Source: Paramacrobiotus metropolitanus
Lineage: Eukaryota; Tardigrada; Eutardigrada; Parachela; Macrobiotidae
Assembly (NCBI RefSeq): GCF_019649055.1
Contig: NW_026570253.1
Location: 62,001 to 126,000, forward strand
Length of the DNA stretch: 64,000 nt
Reading direction: 5' to 3'
Positions 13,701 to 26,440 of this stretch are shown one piece after another (positions within the stretch are counted from its first letter, which is position 1; each line of letters begins with the position of its first letter). The notes under the pieces are model-generated. The model was not told where the DNA came from, ran no database searches, and saw only the letters and a program-made list of their open reading frames with translations. The position numbers were made by a program, and so were the translations under genes.

Positions 13701-16700
13701 TGCCAACTCCAAGTGGAAAAGTAACGCTTCAGGAGTAAGAACTGACGGATAATCGACACTGGGTGTCTGAAGGAGGACTTGCGAATTTGCACCGGTTGAA
13801 AAGTGGAGCACATCATCGGTATACTGCTGTTCCGCTTCTAAACGCCCGCCCTCTGTTGAAAAAACTAAATTAGCGTTAGTTTGATAAGCATGCAAAAAAA
13901 AACACTGCAAGACGAGTGCATGCATTTGGGAACAGAAAACGCTGTCATTTGAAAAATAATCTGCTTACGTGTGCTTAGGATGATTTATTGAAGCGAATGA
14001 TTGCACAGGTACGCGAACTTAATCAACAACAACTGCGGTTTATGCAGCATCAGAACGGCCACATCTTATTTTCTAAACTTGTGTGGTATATGTATTTTCG
14101 GGAGCGCCTGTCAATATCCGGAACAATCTTATCTTGTCATCCGCCAATTAGACTACCAAACCTTTCAACGCCTGTTTATTCAATTGCAATCTAAATATAC
14201 TTAATGCCAAGCCTATTATTTCAGCGGCCATATGAGAAAACATTCGATCTGTCCCATATCAATTTCACCCTTCCCCGTCATTTGCGCCTTCGCACGTGTT
14301 ACTGCACTCGGCCACGTCGCAGCGCAGAAATAAGAAATCCCAGTGCACAAGCTGCAGACGGCTATCATGATCATTAAGACCGAGGCTTGCATTGCTTCCA
14401 TTACTTCCTGAGAAGCTGGACACCAACATAGTGGCGATGCTGGAGATAGTACAGACCGGACGCGTCATAAAACCTGTTTTGCTAGGCGCTGGTCGCAGTT
14501 CGCACGTCGTGAAAGGGAGCAAAATGGGTGGAGCACGCACACTCGAGGAATAACAGAAATCTTTCTTCCGCCGCGATGCCCTCATCAACGAATCCCTTAC
14601 CATCGGCCCACCGCTATTGTTATGCCGATAATTCAGTTAACATACCCATTTGATGCCGGTTCGCATTTCGCACATAAAGCGCACGACGCCATACTGTAGA
14701 ATTTACGTAGAGAAATAATTCCGCTTTATACCAACGCAAGCCAATGCTTTGTGCAGCAACAGGTGGACGACATGTTTGAAAGGATCTATCATCGACGCCA
14801 ACCACAAGACGATCGTTAGAATCAGTTAAATGAAACTCCGCTTCAGGACACCGGAGAACAAAGCCCACTCTAACGACGCGCTGGATAATTACGCGTGGGT
14901 GGCCGCGCATCGGATAAGAAGCCAATTTGGTGTGGTACGGCCGCTTTCAGTAGCGTTCCTGCTCTTACAGCAAATGACAGCCATATGGCCGCATTTGCAT
15001 TAATTAATAAATTTAAGTACCCTACCAACAAAATCGCAAATATGTTTTCATGCACTTAATATAGTGGCCACAATGACTAAAACGGTATGCCCTACGCATC
15101 TACTAAAACTTTTCAGCAATTGCAATTAGATAACGTACGCAAATGCAGCTGTAGTATAAATACGTAAATGTTGTCGATATATGCTTCCACAACTAGCTCT
15201 CAGTACACAAGCATAAAAATTTCATTTTCACTTTACTGTGATCAGGACCAAATTTTACCTTCCATCCAGAGTCTATCCAGACGGGTTTCCAATTGTATAT
15301 TGGGCAGTCCCAAACATCCTAAGCACAGTATTATCAATCCTATCACCAAGACACATCCGGCATGGCGGTGTGCGAATTGTCCAACGACGAAGAAGCACCG
15401 GTCAATCACAGCACGCGTCCGCAACGCCAGGCGGTTGCCCGTTGCCCTGCCCTGTGAATTGACAATGTTATACACAGGCCGATATTTTAATCCAGCAGCC
15501 TCGAATTTCCATCATAATGATACTATAGCAAGTCATCTGTCCAGTTTGTCCGGACCAGTAATTGATGAAATTATGGACATTGGCGGGTGAAAAATGTGTC
15601 ATTGTGAATCAGTGATGGTCAACATTCATCGCCTGTGGGAATCTGACTTGCACAGTTACAGACAGACAAACCAGGCGCATCTCAAAAGTGAGTGATATCA
15701 CGATATAATTGGGCAGAAATTCCGTGTTATAATGAGCAAACTGGATGCGATGGATGCTCGTGCATTGAAGAGGATCAGGAGCGGTTTTCATAATTCGTGT
15801 TTGATCTCTCAAGTGAGCAACAAGTGCAAACATCTTCATTCTTCACCCGCTGACATGATCCGACAAAGATGCGCAAAGAGGATGAAACGACACGCTGGGC
15901 TGCCGTTAACGATGCGGTTACGCTACGTTAATAATGCACTTCCAATAAATAATCACATCGTAATCACACAAATCCAAGTTGTGGGAAAGCGAAAAACTGT
16001 CACAAAATTATGATGCGAAGAGAAACCATTTCCATTGGGAGTTATCATTTACTGCTTCCAGGAGAGATGAACGCATACATTAAGAAAGCGCCAGATGTCA
16101 AAACTGACGTGTACAGTAATTACGACAGAGTAGCTGCGATGTTAGGTCATAAAGGTACTTGTACAAAAAAATCAAAAATCGTCGTTTGAAAGAAACAAAA
16201 TTCAAAATGAAATTGGCAAAGTTGAAGTTGAACAAGTTTGGAAACAGAGTCAAAGATAGTTTAGAAATGACCAATGAAGTTTAACCATAATAATCTATAT
16301 CTATATTATGTACACGTACCTTACTCGTTTCAAGATGCTGTCAGGGGTGCAAAATTACAGTACATTGGGTGTGCATTTTAGTATGCACTTATTACTACTT
16401 ACCTATTGGCTATTTTCAACTTTGTACCGTTAACGATATACAGATTGCGCTTCCTTACTTTGTCGATATACTCCAACGCCTTTCTGGGACTGAGATATTC
16501 ACAATTTTCGAGATCGAAGGGTTCTTCCAGATTCCAACACGAAGTTTCTTCTCGCTCATTATCTAAAGCTTCACAATCCCTCGCCGCGGGATTGAATGCC
16601 GGAGCACAGGGAACAACATTGGGTTGCAGAGGAACACCTTGTAAACAGGTGTATGTTGCATCGGGAACGCCGTCCGCAGCGGACGCCATAATCTCCTCAA

Positions 16701-16713
16701 TGTTGCCGGACAT
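7745..16713 (-). CDS. ptc: Patched, Hedgehog receptor (12-TM RND-type protein with sterol-sensing domain)
   Basis: Nineteen exons join in phase on the minus strand: 16713-16459, 15451-15259, 13852-13587, 13375-13278, 12802-12685, 12437-12223, 12108-11808, 11682-11527, 11457-11359, 11088-10963, 10893-10775, 10669-10569, 10374-9970, 9815-9685, 9467-9015, 8862-8582, 8518-8419, 8351-8169 and 7882-7745. They encode about 1,245 residues, close to Drosophila Ptc. Landmarks are EEGGRLEAE after TM1, TPLDCFWEG and KPCLNPRDAQCPDAAPNK in the first ectodomain, the sterol-sensing TM2-TM6 block, and INPDGFYSYMSAWVSNDP in the second. Patched represses Smoothened by moving sterol and is itself bound by Hedgehog. 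The TM4 GxxxD acidic residue is absent (ALVTHLQHVLQM). The tail is short, without PPxY, but keeps a TVRVEL strand seen at the end of fly Ptc. The ATG at 16713 is the first Met before the conserved ALEYIDK block; the frame is open further upstream. Confidence 0.92.
14896..14904 (+). promoter_or_regulatory. Possible Gli/Ci-like site in Patched intron 2 (one mismatch)
   Basis: TGGGTGGCC differs at one base from the Gli/Ci consensus TGGGTGGTC. It lies in the 1.4-kb second intron of Patched, which is a direct Hedgehog target in other animals. A nine-base match with one mismatch is expected by chance at this length, so this is only a pointer. Confidence 0.12.
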
Positions 16714-19700
16714 ATTGGCTTGCTGCGGCTCGAACACAGCGCGTAATCCAGTTAATTTACTACGCTGATAACTACCATCGAATTAGCTTGATCAAACAAC
16801 AGTACAAGTAGCCATTAGAGACGTCTGTGTTCGTGAAATGAGAGCGACCAGTGGCCGGCAAGAATAACGATCAAATAAACTGTTCAAATTCAGTTACTTA
16901 CTGGATTTTGAGCCCGTAATCACAATGCAAATATCGAAGTGTGGAGAAGTGTGCATTTAGTTGAGGCGAAGCATGATGTGGTAGTTAAGCGCAACGACGG
17001 AGAAGTAGCCACAGTCTGCCGACGCTCTGGTCAGTTACTCGGTGTTTGTGACGGGAGGGAAGTGGGCCTGCGAAAGGGAGAATGAGGCTGCTCTGTCAGA
17101 AGGCTGAAGGCGGAGTAGTACTGCATTCTCTCTGCGCTGTTTCGTTCAACAAAGAAGCGAATTCTTCGAGCAACAGCATGGTGCTGCGATATTCTACAGA
17201 AGCACTATTCATCCTTCCAAGAATATTATTATGCTTTTCGCGGTTGATGAAGCTGTGCCAATATTCTTAATTCATAACGGGATGTTGCAACTTGGGGGAA
17301 AACACTGACAAATCACAAATCCAAGACAAAATCCAAAAAACATACAAGTATACTCTCTAGTGGAGTTGGTTTTATGTCGCACAAATTGCTTGTGCTAAAT
17401 TACCGACTTTAACACGCTACCAAAAATAAGCAATTTGTTGTGGTCAGTATTTAATAAATACATGCTAACTACAGCCGTGCGCAAAGTACACCATCCGGTA
17501 CTTATTCGAATTCACAAGTCAGTAAAAATAGCCTATAAATACAAAAAATTGTATACATATGTTAACAGTTACAGTAATCTGCCCATATGTACATAAAGTG
17601 GACCGTGTGCTGTATGGAAATTAAATTAATTCTGTCTACATAAAAGGATGTGGTATAACAATAATGCAGATTCCAATCAAACACCGCAGTACCCTTTAGG
17701 AATTAGGAGCGTAGACCATGGTCAGTCCCGCATCTCTTTCCAGACCGCCCGCAATACGTCCCTTTTCGCCCGAATTAAACAGCCATGCTGATTGAGACCT
17801 ACCGCAGCCGGCGGCGCCACTGCTTATTGACGATTCTCGCCAGGATGGTACCCTGTGGCGGTTGGCAGCCGTGCGCCTACGGTGCGCCGGGAAGTCATCG
17901 TAGGCCCATAACAACAAGCGCTTATCCCGGCACTTTTTAAACAGCGCGCGTTCGCAAACCATGTTGTTGGTTAATTGGGCAGATACATGAAAATTTACAA
18001 AAAACCATCCTCTGCAAACGAGGAAAAAATGTGTGATAAAAATGTTTACGGTATTTTTAAATTTAGCGCTGGCGTTGTGGCCACTTTAATGCATTACCGC
18101 CTCGAAAATTCTAGCACACGAACAGAAACAGAGCGAATGCATAATTCTCCTGTTGGCGCACTCCAAAATCCCTGTTTGTTAGTGACGTCAAAATGACACA
18201 CTGCCAGTCTGCAGTCTCGACGAGAATCACGAATTAGCCACTGAATGGCTGCCTGCACTCGGCTGGCGTGCTCAGCGTCTGCAAGCGTACGATGCGGACT
18301 ACGCAGCGGGCCCAATGGCCTTTCGTGGAGGCTGTCTAGGCTGGACGGCACAATTACTTCACCTTAAGCGCTAAACAAGATGCACAGTAGCACTGCTACT
18401 GGCACAGGATTATAACACTTCCAGATTAGCAAAGCACTCAACCTCTGCAATTCTGGGAGTTCGGATTTTACAACACCACTTCCCACTAAACTAACAGTCA
18501 TAAGCTCAGCTACCGGCATTTTTATTATCGATCGCTAACACACAATTAAAGTACTTAAAAATACCGATTTTTAGAGGAACTATGTGATGTTATGATCTCC
18601 AAAATCCAAATGACGATCGGAAGAGTGCAACTGGCAGCGACTACGTAATGTCAAAGTTAATGCGTCCATAATTGTATCAGACTCGGTCACTCGTACCAGA
18701 TTTTACAAGATTCTAAATCAGGCTGAAGAATAACTGTCATGTCGGTTTTCAAGGCGTTCGGTCAAATTTTTCCAAGGAAGTTTACACATAGATATAAGCC
18801 TTATTCCAAAAAAATTGTCCGCACGGTTTTTTGCCGTTTAACTGCTGGCTATAAACTGGCTTTCAATAAAAGAAAGAAACATTCACTGAAATGCGTACGC
18901 TTACGCTTAACACTCACTGCTCCAGTTTCTTTATTCATACTAAATGTGCTATTTCGTTTAACAATACTTACATTTTGTATGATGCTGTGGTTGGGATCTG
19001 CTGTTAGCCGTTCATTTTTTGACTGGACATCAGCATGGATAGAGATTTTTTTTCTTCGAACTCGGATTTTAACCTGTGCTTTTGAGAACGACAAAACGAC
19101 TGAACAACATGGCTACGCTGACCTTTGGTCTTTTGAACGCCATTGAAGATGAACATGAGGTGCCCTTTGGATTTATCGACGTCCACCACCGTTAACGGAA
19201 ACGGAGGAGGGTTATACTATTCGGAGCACAATCCATGCGGAGAAATCCTTTTATGCCGCCTGTGACTGCTCGCCCTAGTCAGCAAGTGGAAAGGCTTCCA
19301 TTCGGGAGACTTCATTCGTACAGTATGTTACGTAAGAATGATCGCGGATATGGACATATCATTGCGTTTGCCGCTCACTATCAGAGGAATCCAGATTACT
19401 GGGTACCGTCGCAATGCTACGTCGACAAAACTGGTCTTCGTTCTGTAATTACCGGTGAGCCTGGCTTAAATCAAGGGTGCGGCTCATGGGTGCAGAATGG
19501 AAAGTCCGCTGAGTCCGGTCAGGAGCACAGGCTGCAGGACGTAAGGATATGGTTAACCAGTTAACGTACTCGCCCTTGGTTTGTCCTATATGGAGATTTA
19601 ATGGAAACCGGCGTCTGACAATGAACTATCGAATCTCTACTGCATGGTCGACCAGAATGACGGGATAGCACATCAATGAACCCATTCCATCGTTTCGCTT

Positions 19701-22160
19701 CCCGACAATTTGCTGGCCGACATATTGTTGATTCACGCTGCTCACTAACCGACTGTTGGCTTTTCTGGAAAATCATTCCGACGTTTATAGGAAACCATTA
19801 ACCATTTCGTTGACCGACAGCTTACTTGTCGGTCTGGTTCTGAAGTTTAGTTTTTTTAGCTTTTTGAGTTTTTGTATATCCTAGGTTTCTTGGGGTTTTT
19901 TCTTAGACTTCTTAATTTTCGTACGACTAGTGGTCTTTCTAAAGTAAGGTTTCTTAGCGTTCTCAAGTTTTTTATGGGTCGACAGATTGTCAGCAATCGT
20001 CGGTGTTCAGCATGTCGTCGTACGCTGAGATTTCTGTCGATCGTCGTTTTGTCGTTTCAAAAAGTTGTCGGCTAAACGTTTTGTCGGTCAGCAAAAAGAC
20101 ATAAAACTAGTTATCGGTCGGCAAGATAGTGGTCAGCAAATTTGCTTGCATCCATGAAAAAAATTGTTTGCATGTGAAAGGCTCCGCAGTGCGACTGCGC
20201 AGTATGGCAAACAAGGTGCGGCAGCTAGTGAGAGATGCAGCACATCGCCTGTTCAGGCTGTTCTTGTAACTGTTCCGTCAACGTCCAAGCTCGCACCAGC
20301 ACCCGGCGTTGCGCGGTGGCACTGATTTTGTGTTACTACGATGATCCTAACTCCAAAGATGTGAGATGTCGATTCGGACGAAAATAAGATAAGCCTACTG
20401 CACGAAACTCGGTGTCTACTGAATTAATTTCGCGTTCATGTCGCGGACCTTCCCGTCTGACAACAAGCGGTGAGATTCTCAAACACGCCAGTTCTACTGC
20501 ACGAACACTGTACAGTGTAAGTTTACTGTATATCGTACGACGTGCGCTGAATGAAATTTACAGCAAAGTAACAAAAGTGACTATTTTAGTTTTCCAATGA
20601 CATATTATTACGACGTCAATGGCAATGGCATTAACGGCCGTCCGAGAAAAGATAACTACCCTATTTTAGATGAAAATTTGCGAGTGCTTGTTTTTTTCGT
20701 ACTAACGTACCGTGCGCGAGATCGAAGGAAGCGCCGGAAAGGGAGCCCCGCTTAATTCGCAGGCTCTAAAGCCTTGCAAAATGATAGTTTCATACTTACT
20801 TTTGTTCATTCAACTTTAAACCTTATGGAACATGTATTCGCCGGAAACTACAAGACTGATACTGCGGCGACCATGACCGCGGTCACGTATTACCAATAAT
20901 GTTCTGTAATGTGTACGTACGTAATTGCAACTTTACACTACTACGTATTTACTCCCTGTGCACGGTTTATCAGAGATGGCGCGACTGCACTGAATCTAAC
21001 GAAAAAGACACGCGAATTTGTGTTTTGTATAATTCTGGGAATTGCTCTCACAAACCGCTAGCGAAAAGTGGCAATACTGATATTAGCGGTTTCTAGAGTC
21101 AGCTCTGCTAGGCGGCGTTCCAACGTATGCACGTTATACACATAGGTACTCGTACAAATATAGATATAAGCGCATCTTTGTGCCTTTCCAAGAAATGCTT
21201 CTTCATGAATTAAGAATATTGTGAACAACCGGAAAACCAACAGAGTAACGCCAGAGCTTGTCCGTTCGCAACAGGAAAAGTCATATTTATTGTAGAAACA
21301 GTTGTACATATTCAAAGTGAATTCCATAGTCTACGGTAAGCGTCATCGTATAATAAGTAACAGCTGTATTGTAATAACCCTGAGCGAATACAACGGAAAA
21401 CACAAGCCCACCTTTTAAGTTTACTCATGCCATCGACTACACCGGCCTTTTTATCATCTATGCGTACATTAAGTTTAATAAGTCATCGCGTCAGCGCGCA
21501 GGTATTTTTCGACACAATGCAATAAAAGAATAAAACTCGTACAGAAATGCAAGCCTTGGGCGTCTGAACAGGCCGCTCCTGGTTCGTAATGCACCGTACT
21601 GCCGCTGCCTTCCGGCTGGTTTTGGCGTGAATGACAACGACGAAAACTGAATCCAAGCGTTCGTTTCAGTGCGCTGCATCTGCTGGTCGAAACGTTAATC
21701 GGTCGGTCGGCATTTTCGTGGATCGGAAGTAAGTACCTTTTTCAGTTTCTGATCAAAGTTCTTGGTTGTCACTGATTGCAACTTGCCGGGCACCCAATTG
21801 ATTTTTTACTACTCCGCTTCCTGAACCGGTAAGATTAGAGAATTGCCATTAAAAACCGTTTCCGGTAGAACAAGCCGATTAAAGTCGCACAAAGGTGTAA
21901 TGACCAATGACTTTAATTTTGTATGATTTTGCATTTGCAATTTTGTAAAAAATATAGATATTTTATATTGTTAACAATCTTTCACATAGCTTACAATGTA
22001 CAAAACAATGAAATTTTGATAGTCTACGTTTGACCTATTATATGGAAAAGAGCTATTTCGATAATCTGTAAAATATTTCACGTAACAAAACCTATATTAC
22101 ATGTTATAGTATGTACGTACGGAGTAGTACTTTTAATCAGGGTGTTCTGTGTAGCGCAAA
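16714..22160. other. Gene-poor region upstream of Patched
   Basis: About 5.4 kb contain no ORF that I can assign to a family. It includes the Patched promoter and probably 5' UTR exons. Two GC-richer islands (about 17700-17960 and 18200-18350) are candidates for untranslated first exons. A further GC-richer patch at 19110-19560 has open frames of 29 and 109 codons with no recognisable motif. The stretch 19810-20140 is rich in TGTCGG/CCGACA words. Confidence 0.4.
19812..19834. repeat. Short perfect inverted repeat, GACCGACA/TGTCGGTC
   Basis: Eight-base arms are separated by a 7-nt loop (19820-19826). Several more TGTCGG or GGTCAGCAA words follow over the next 300 bp. No gene context explains it. 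Confidence 0.5.
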
Positions 22161-22334
22161 ATGCCGCTAACCTGTACCGACATCTGCAAGTTCATCGCCG
22201 CTTTTATTTTTCCACCACTGGGTGTCTTCCTGGAACGAGGATGCGGCAAAGATCTGGCTATTAACATTTTGCTAACCATCCTGCTATGGCTCCCAGGGAT
22301 AATTCATGCCTGCTATATTATTTGCAAGTACTGA
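22161..22334 (+). CDS. PMP3/UPF0057 family membrane proteolipid (copy 1)
   Basis: A single coding exon encodes 57 residues, the usual PMP3 length. It reads MPLTCTDICKFIAA then FPPLGVFLERGC, GKDLAINILLT and GIIHACYIICKY. The family signature P-P-x-G-V-x-x-x-x-G-C and two hydrophobic helices (about residues 9-22 and 30-52) are intact. PMP3 proteins are small plasma-membrane proteins linked in yeast, plants and nematodes to membrane potential and salt tolerance. A splice acceptor (TCTGTGTAG) lies 7 bp before the ATG, suggesting a 5' UTR intron. A paralogue with about 90% similar sequence lies on the opposite strand at 27422-27595. Confidence 0.93.
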   Translation: MPLTCTDICKFIAAFIFPPLGVFLERGCGKDLAINILLTILLWLPGIIHACYIICKY

Positions 22335-24992
22335 AAGTTACGGATGTCTTGCTGCCATGCAATTGCAAATAAGGACTTCCTGCTGCCGCTTAAATGCGGA
22401 TTCCCAAAATAGCCTATCCATGTGCATCTTGTCAATATTTGTACTTGTTACATGTTATTCATTTTCACGCACTTTTAATTGCAAAATTTGAGAAAATTCT
22501 AAGCTATATACCGTAGATACAATATAATAACGTTACAGTGTAGTATGATCTTTCGCTCGAGAGCTATCGTGAATAGACTGGAAGCCGGTTTTATAAACCC
22601 AGATCTGTTTCTTTACCGTTAAAACGTAGTTTTATTGGTGTTCACTTTCAGTTATGCAAAATCGTGCAAATTATGCGGATGGATTAAAAGTTTAGGAAAC
22701 TGGTGTTATGTACACCTTTCCAATCGTTTACAACGATCATGTTAATCGTTGTTTACCCTCGTCTTATAAATTATGTAGACACGCAGTACTTACCCACATA
22801 AATCAAAATGCTTACTCGTGGAAAAACTGCCCGGGAGAAGTGTAAATACACGCACAGTTTGCTGAGAATTACGATTTTGTTGAGTAAATTGTGCTGACTT
22901 CCGGACTCGTCGGAATTCAGAACCGTTCGTAGTGTTTGCCCGGTATAAGCACTGTAACTGCAACGTTAGCCACGTTGTCACTAGACATGAACACGTTTGC
23001 ATGATGCATTAGTACTGTTATGCTATCAGTGCCGACGTCTGAATATTGCAGCTACAGTACGAGTACAGCATTGTACATTGTAAGTATGTTTCGACACGCC
23101 ACACAAAACTGACCAGTGGCCAGCACGATTATATTTTGTTTGTACTTGTACTTGTATAAATAAAAATACGCTAACCTGCACGAACAGTGCGGCCTTGATT
23201 CTGCGGCTTTCGGTTTCTTTTATGCTTTACAAACTTATTGTTAGCTAATAATCAGCGAGCATATTCCAGCAGCTATTCTGTGGTTTTGCGGCTCTTTATC
23301 ACAAAACTACAAAATGAAAAACAGCATTTGCACTGTCCGCTTCCGTTATATCTATGTACCGTTATGTACCGTTATGTTATGTACCGTTATGTCTATGTCA
23401 ATGATTTTATAACGTTGCAGAAGTCCTTTAACCGATGGGGTCTCACCTTCGGACTCGGCTCTGTACGTAAAATGTTGTTAACAAGACTGGCTCTACAACA
23501 AATTTAGTGCGTACTTTTTGTGACTTACGTTTCCTGTATCTGCCTCAACAATCCGGCTGCAAAATTTTGAAAGTTTTTTGAGTTTCTACGGCTTTACAAT
23601 ATTACTTAATGCATATGATGTCTTACGTACAGACAGTATATGTACTCTGTACTTATGGACGAGAGCTTTTAGATAATTTTGGTCAAGGCTCCGTACATAT
23701 AGATATCTATATATATATATCCATGTACCATCTTTGATCCCATGTCCCATACGATATATTTTGCGAACTTTGGAAGTTAGAAATTGCAACAAAGATACCT
23801 GGAAGTTGTGCGGTCGTGAATCTCGAGATGAACGGGAACAACAGCTGCGGCAGATAGGAGCTCAGTGGCTCACTCACAAGTCAGAAAAAAAGGTTGACCG
23901 AAGAAAACCTTTCGCTGGCTGTGCCTTCGCGCACGGCATTTCGCCGGTCAAATACATAGTATAAATACATACCGGTCAAAGTATCCAAAAATGGATGTTC
24001 TGAAAAGAAAGCACTACTTTCCCGGAAGAGGTGCGCACGAATCGCCGGACGACAGTCCGATAGAGTTAAAAATGCATGATAACAGGAATACTCGTCCAAC
24101 TGTATATACGCGGAGGCTGCTTTATATAATATGAAGAACATTCCCTTCATTTGGACACCCATGCGCAGATAAATCATACAAATCGTACTTCAATTTTTAA
24201 TTCAATGAAAACCAATACTAAAACATAAAAAATGAATGGATGAATAGTAGTATGCGGAGTCAATGGTGGTGTTGCAAAGATGGCACCATTAATTACCTTG
24301 CGGAGCCTTCACTCTTTCATTTACGACACATAAATCACCTGCCCCAACATGTCTTTATTATAAAATGTATTTAAAATACTTGAAAACACGAAAACTAACA
24401 AGTTATCGCGCAGATTTGATACTGTATGCTAAGACTGGGTACCGAGTAGACGTATTTACTCTAGTACAAGTGTATCTTTCAAAACGAACCTCACTAATAT
24501 CTCATAGACAACTGATATACTGCAGCGTCTGCATTTTAGCAGCTCCACAGCTGCTGGAATGGCTGGCGAAAGATCATGAAACTCCAACCAGGCACCCACG
24601 CGCTACTACTGACCTTGACCTTATCATCAGGCCGATAGCGATCCAAGCCTCAATTAGCGGTCAATAACCAACAGGCTTTACAGGACCGCGAAACGTTGCT
24701 GTTCTAGTAGAAGATGTCCTTGCCGTCTCCTATACAAGACGGTGCCGAGTCGCCGACTGACACACTGTGAGGTCAATGAAATTTGTACTGGCACGCATGA
24801 CACAAGTGTGGTGGTTCAGCCCTAGCTCATGTTGCTGTTTTGTGCCTGCACGTTTAGCAGATGGGAAGCGAAAATTCATGATAATGCGAATGTAGTTGTA
24901 TTTTGTGCAACATGAATGACTAGATGTAATTTGACTGACTACCGTGTCGAATTATATACAGGCTAATACAGCAACCGTAAGAACCGTGCGTT
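22335..24992. other. Intergenic region between PMP3 copy 1 and squalene synthase
   Basis: AT-rich sequence with short unassignable frames. It contains a small tandem repeat (23354-23388) and a run of alternating TA bases near 23700-23720. It should hold the PMP3 3' UTR and the squalene synthase promoter. No RNA gene was recognised. Confidence 0.4.
23354..23388. repeat. Three copies of the 10-mer ATGTACCGTT
   Basis: Copies lie at 23354-23363, 23364-23373 and 23379-23388; the third is offset by a 5-bp partial copy. Confidence 0.8.
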
Positions 24993-26440
24993 ATGGAGCG
25001 GGACGAGAAAGAACTATGCTACCAAATGCTCAATCAGACCGGTCGCAGCTTTTCAATGGTTATTGCCACCCTTGGCGATCAATTCCAGTGCGGAAATGAT
25101 GCTGAATTTTTACTACGTTACGGACTGCTTTTAGAAAAGCTACTAATTAAAAATTACTTTCCATATTGCAGATACTCAACGTGCATTTTCTACTTGGTTA
25201 TACGCGCACTGGACACGGTCGAAGACGACATGACTATTCCGCTGGACACCAAACTTCTGCTGTTGCGCACCTTTCAACAGAAGCTGTATGTTCCCGGGTG
25301 GAATTATCGCGATAGCCGGTCAAAGGATGCCGTTGTCCTCCACAATTTTCACGTGGTGAGTTTCTATATGTGTCATTCAAACTTAAATCTTCAACTGACA
25401 AGTGAATTTTGCATGGACATGTTTTACAGATCTCGTCGCAGTTTCGCCGGCTGGATAAGGCCGTCCAATGTGTTATTAGCGACACGTGCCGGCGCATGGC
25501 CGCGGGAATGGCGATCTTTCTGGAGAAAGGTTTCGTTATTGACACATTTCAAGAATGGAACGAGGTAGACTGAAAAACGCACACATGCTGTATCTTTCGG
25601 GATGCTGATATAGGTTAACATACATGTCGACGTATATGCTCGTAATCACAGTGTGACCTTTTTTTGGTAGTACGGTCGCTGCGCTTCCGGCTTGATGTGC
25701 CTCGGTCTGACCCGTCTTCTGGAGCCATTTAAGCCGATTTCTTCCCAACGCGAACAGTTGGCCCATTCCCTGGGCCGCTTTCTGCAGAAAATGAACATAA
25801 TCCGCGACTTCAAAGAGGACACTGATGACCGGCGCCGTCTATGGCCGCGGGAAGTTCTCGTACGCACCGGCAATACGCATCTTACTGTGGACGATCTGCT
25901 CCAAAGAGCAAACCAACAAGCAGCGTTGCGGTGTCTCAACTATCTGATCGGTGATGCCTTGACACATCTTCCGGATGTGCTGCTTTATCTGAACGCGATC
26001 CAAACACCCACTGTCTTCCCGTTCTGGGCCATCCCGCAAGCAAGACTTTTGATAGATTGTCTTGAGTGTCGACCGTTTTGACCGGGTTATGTGCTTGTAG
26101 GTCATGGCCATTGCCACACTAGAACGTTGCTACAATAACCCGCAAGTTTTTGAGGGGAAAGTGAAGATTCTTCGAGGCGGAACAGCTATGATAGTACAAA
26201 ACTGCACTGACATGGCAACCACAAAGGACTTATTACGAATCTACGCACTGAAGGTAATTCAATATTATCATGACTAGTTTTGTCGAAGCTGTTTAAAAAA
26301 GTTGTTTCAATTACTTTTCTCCAATAGTAAAGCCATCCTTCTTGTAGATCGTGGCCAGAATGGAGTGTGCAGGATCGAGCGATGAGGCTAAAGATTTTCT
26401 GGCAGTTTTGAAGACATCCGGCGTTTTGTACTCCGACTGA
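24993..26440 (+). CDS. Squalene synthase (farnesyl-diphosphate farnesyltransferase), lacking the C-terminal membrane anchor
   Basis: Six exons join in phase: 24993-25087, 25172-25355, 25430-25564, 25671-26039, 26101-26253 and 26348-26440, giving 342 residues. The enzyme condenses two farnesyl diphosphates to presqualene diphosphate and reduces it to squalene. Family blocks in order are CYQMLNQTGRSFSMVI, YLVIRALDTVEDDM (first Asp-rich motif), DTCRRMAAGMA, EWNEYGRCASGL (catalytic Tyr kept, surroundings divergent), NIIRDFKED (second Asp-rich motif) and FPFWAIPQVMAIATLERCYNNPQVF. Catalytic Asp pairs, Tyr and Phe match human residues D80/D84, Y171, D219/D223 and F288. Intron 4 begins GC rather than GT. 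The last exon ends about 20 residues after the final helix, so the hydrophobic C-terminal ER anchor of human FDFT1 is missing. The gene lies between two PMP3 copies. Confidence 0.9.

Noticed and set aside
18739-19146. 135-codon plus-strand frame upstream of Patched
   Set aside because: Composition like surrounding intergenic DNA (Phe/Leu/Arg-rich); no homologue recognised.
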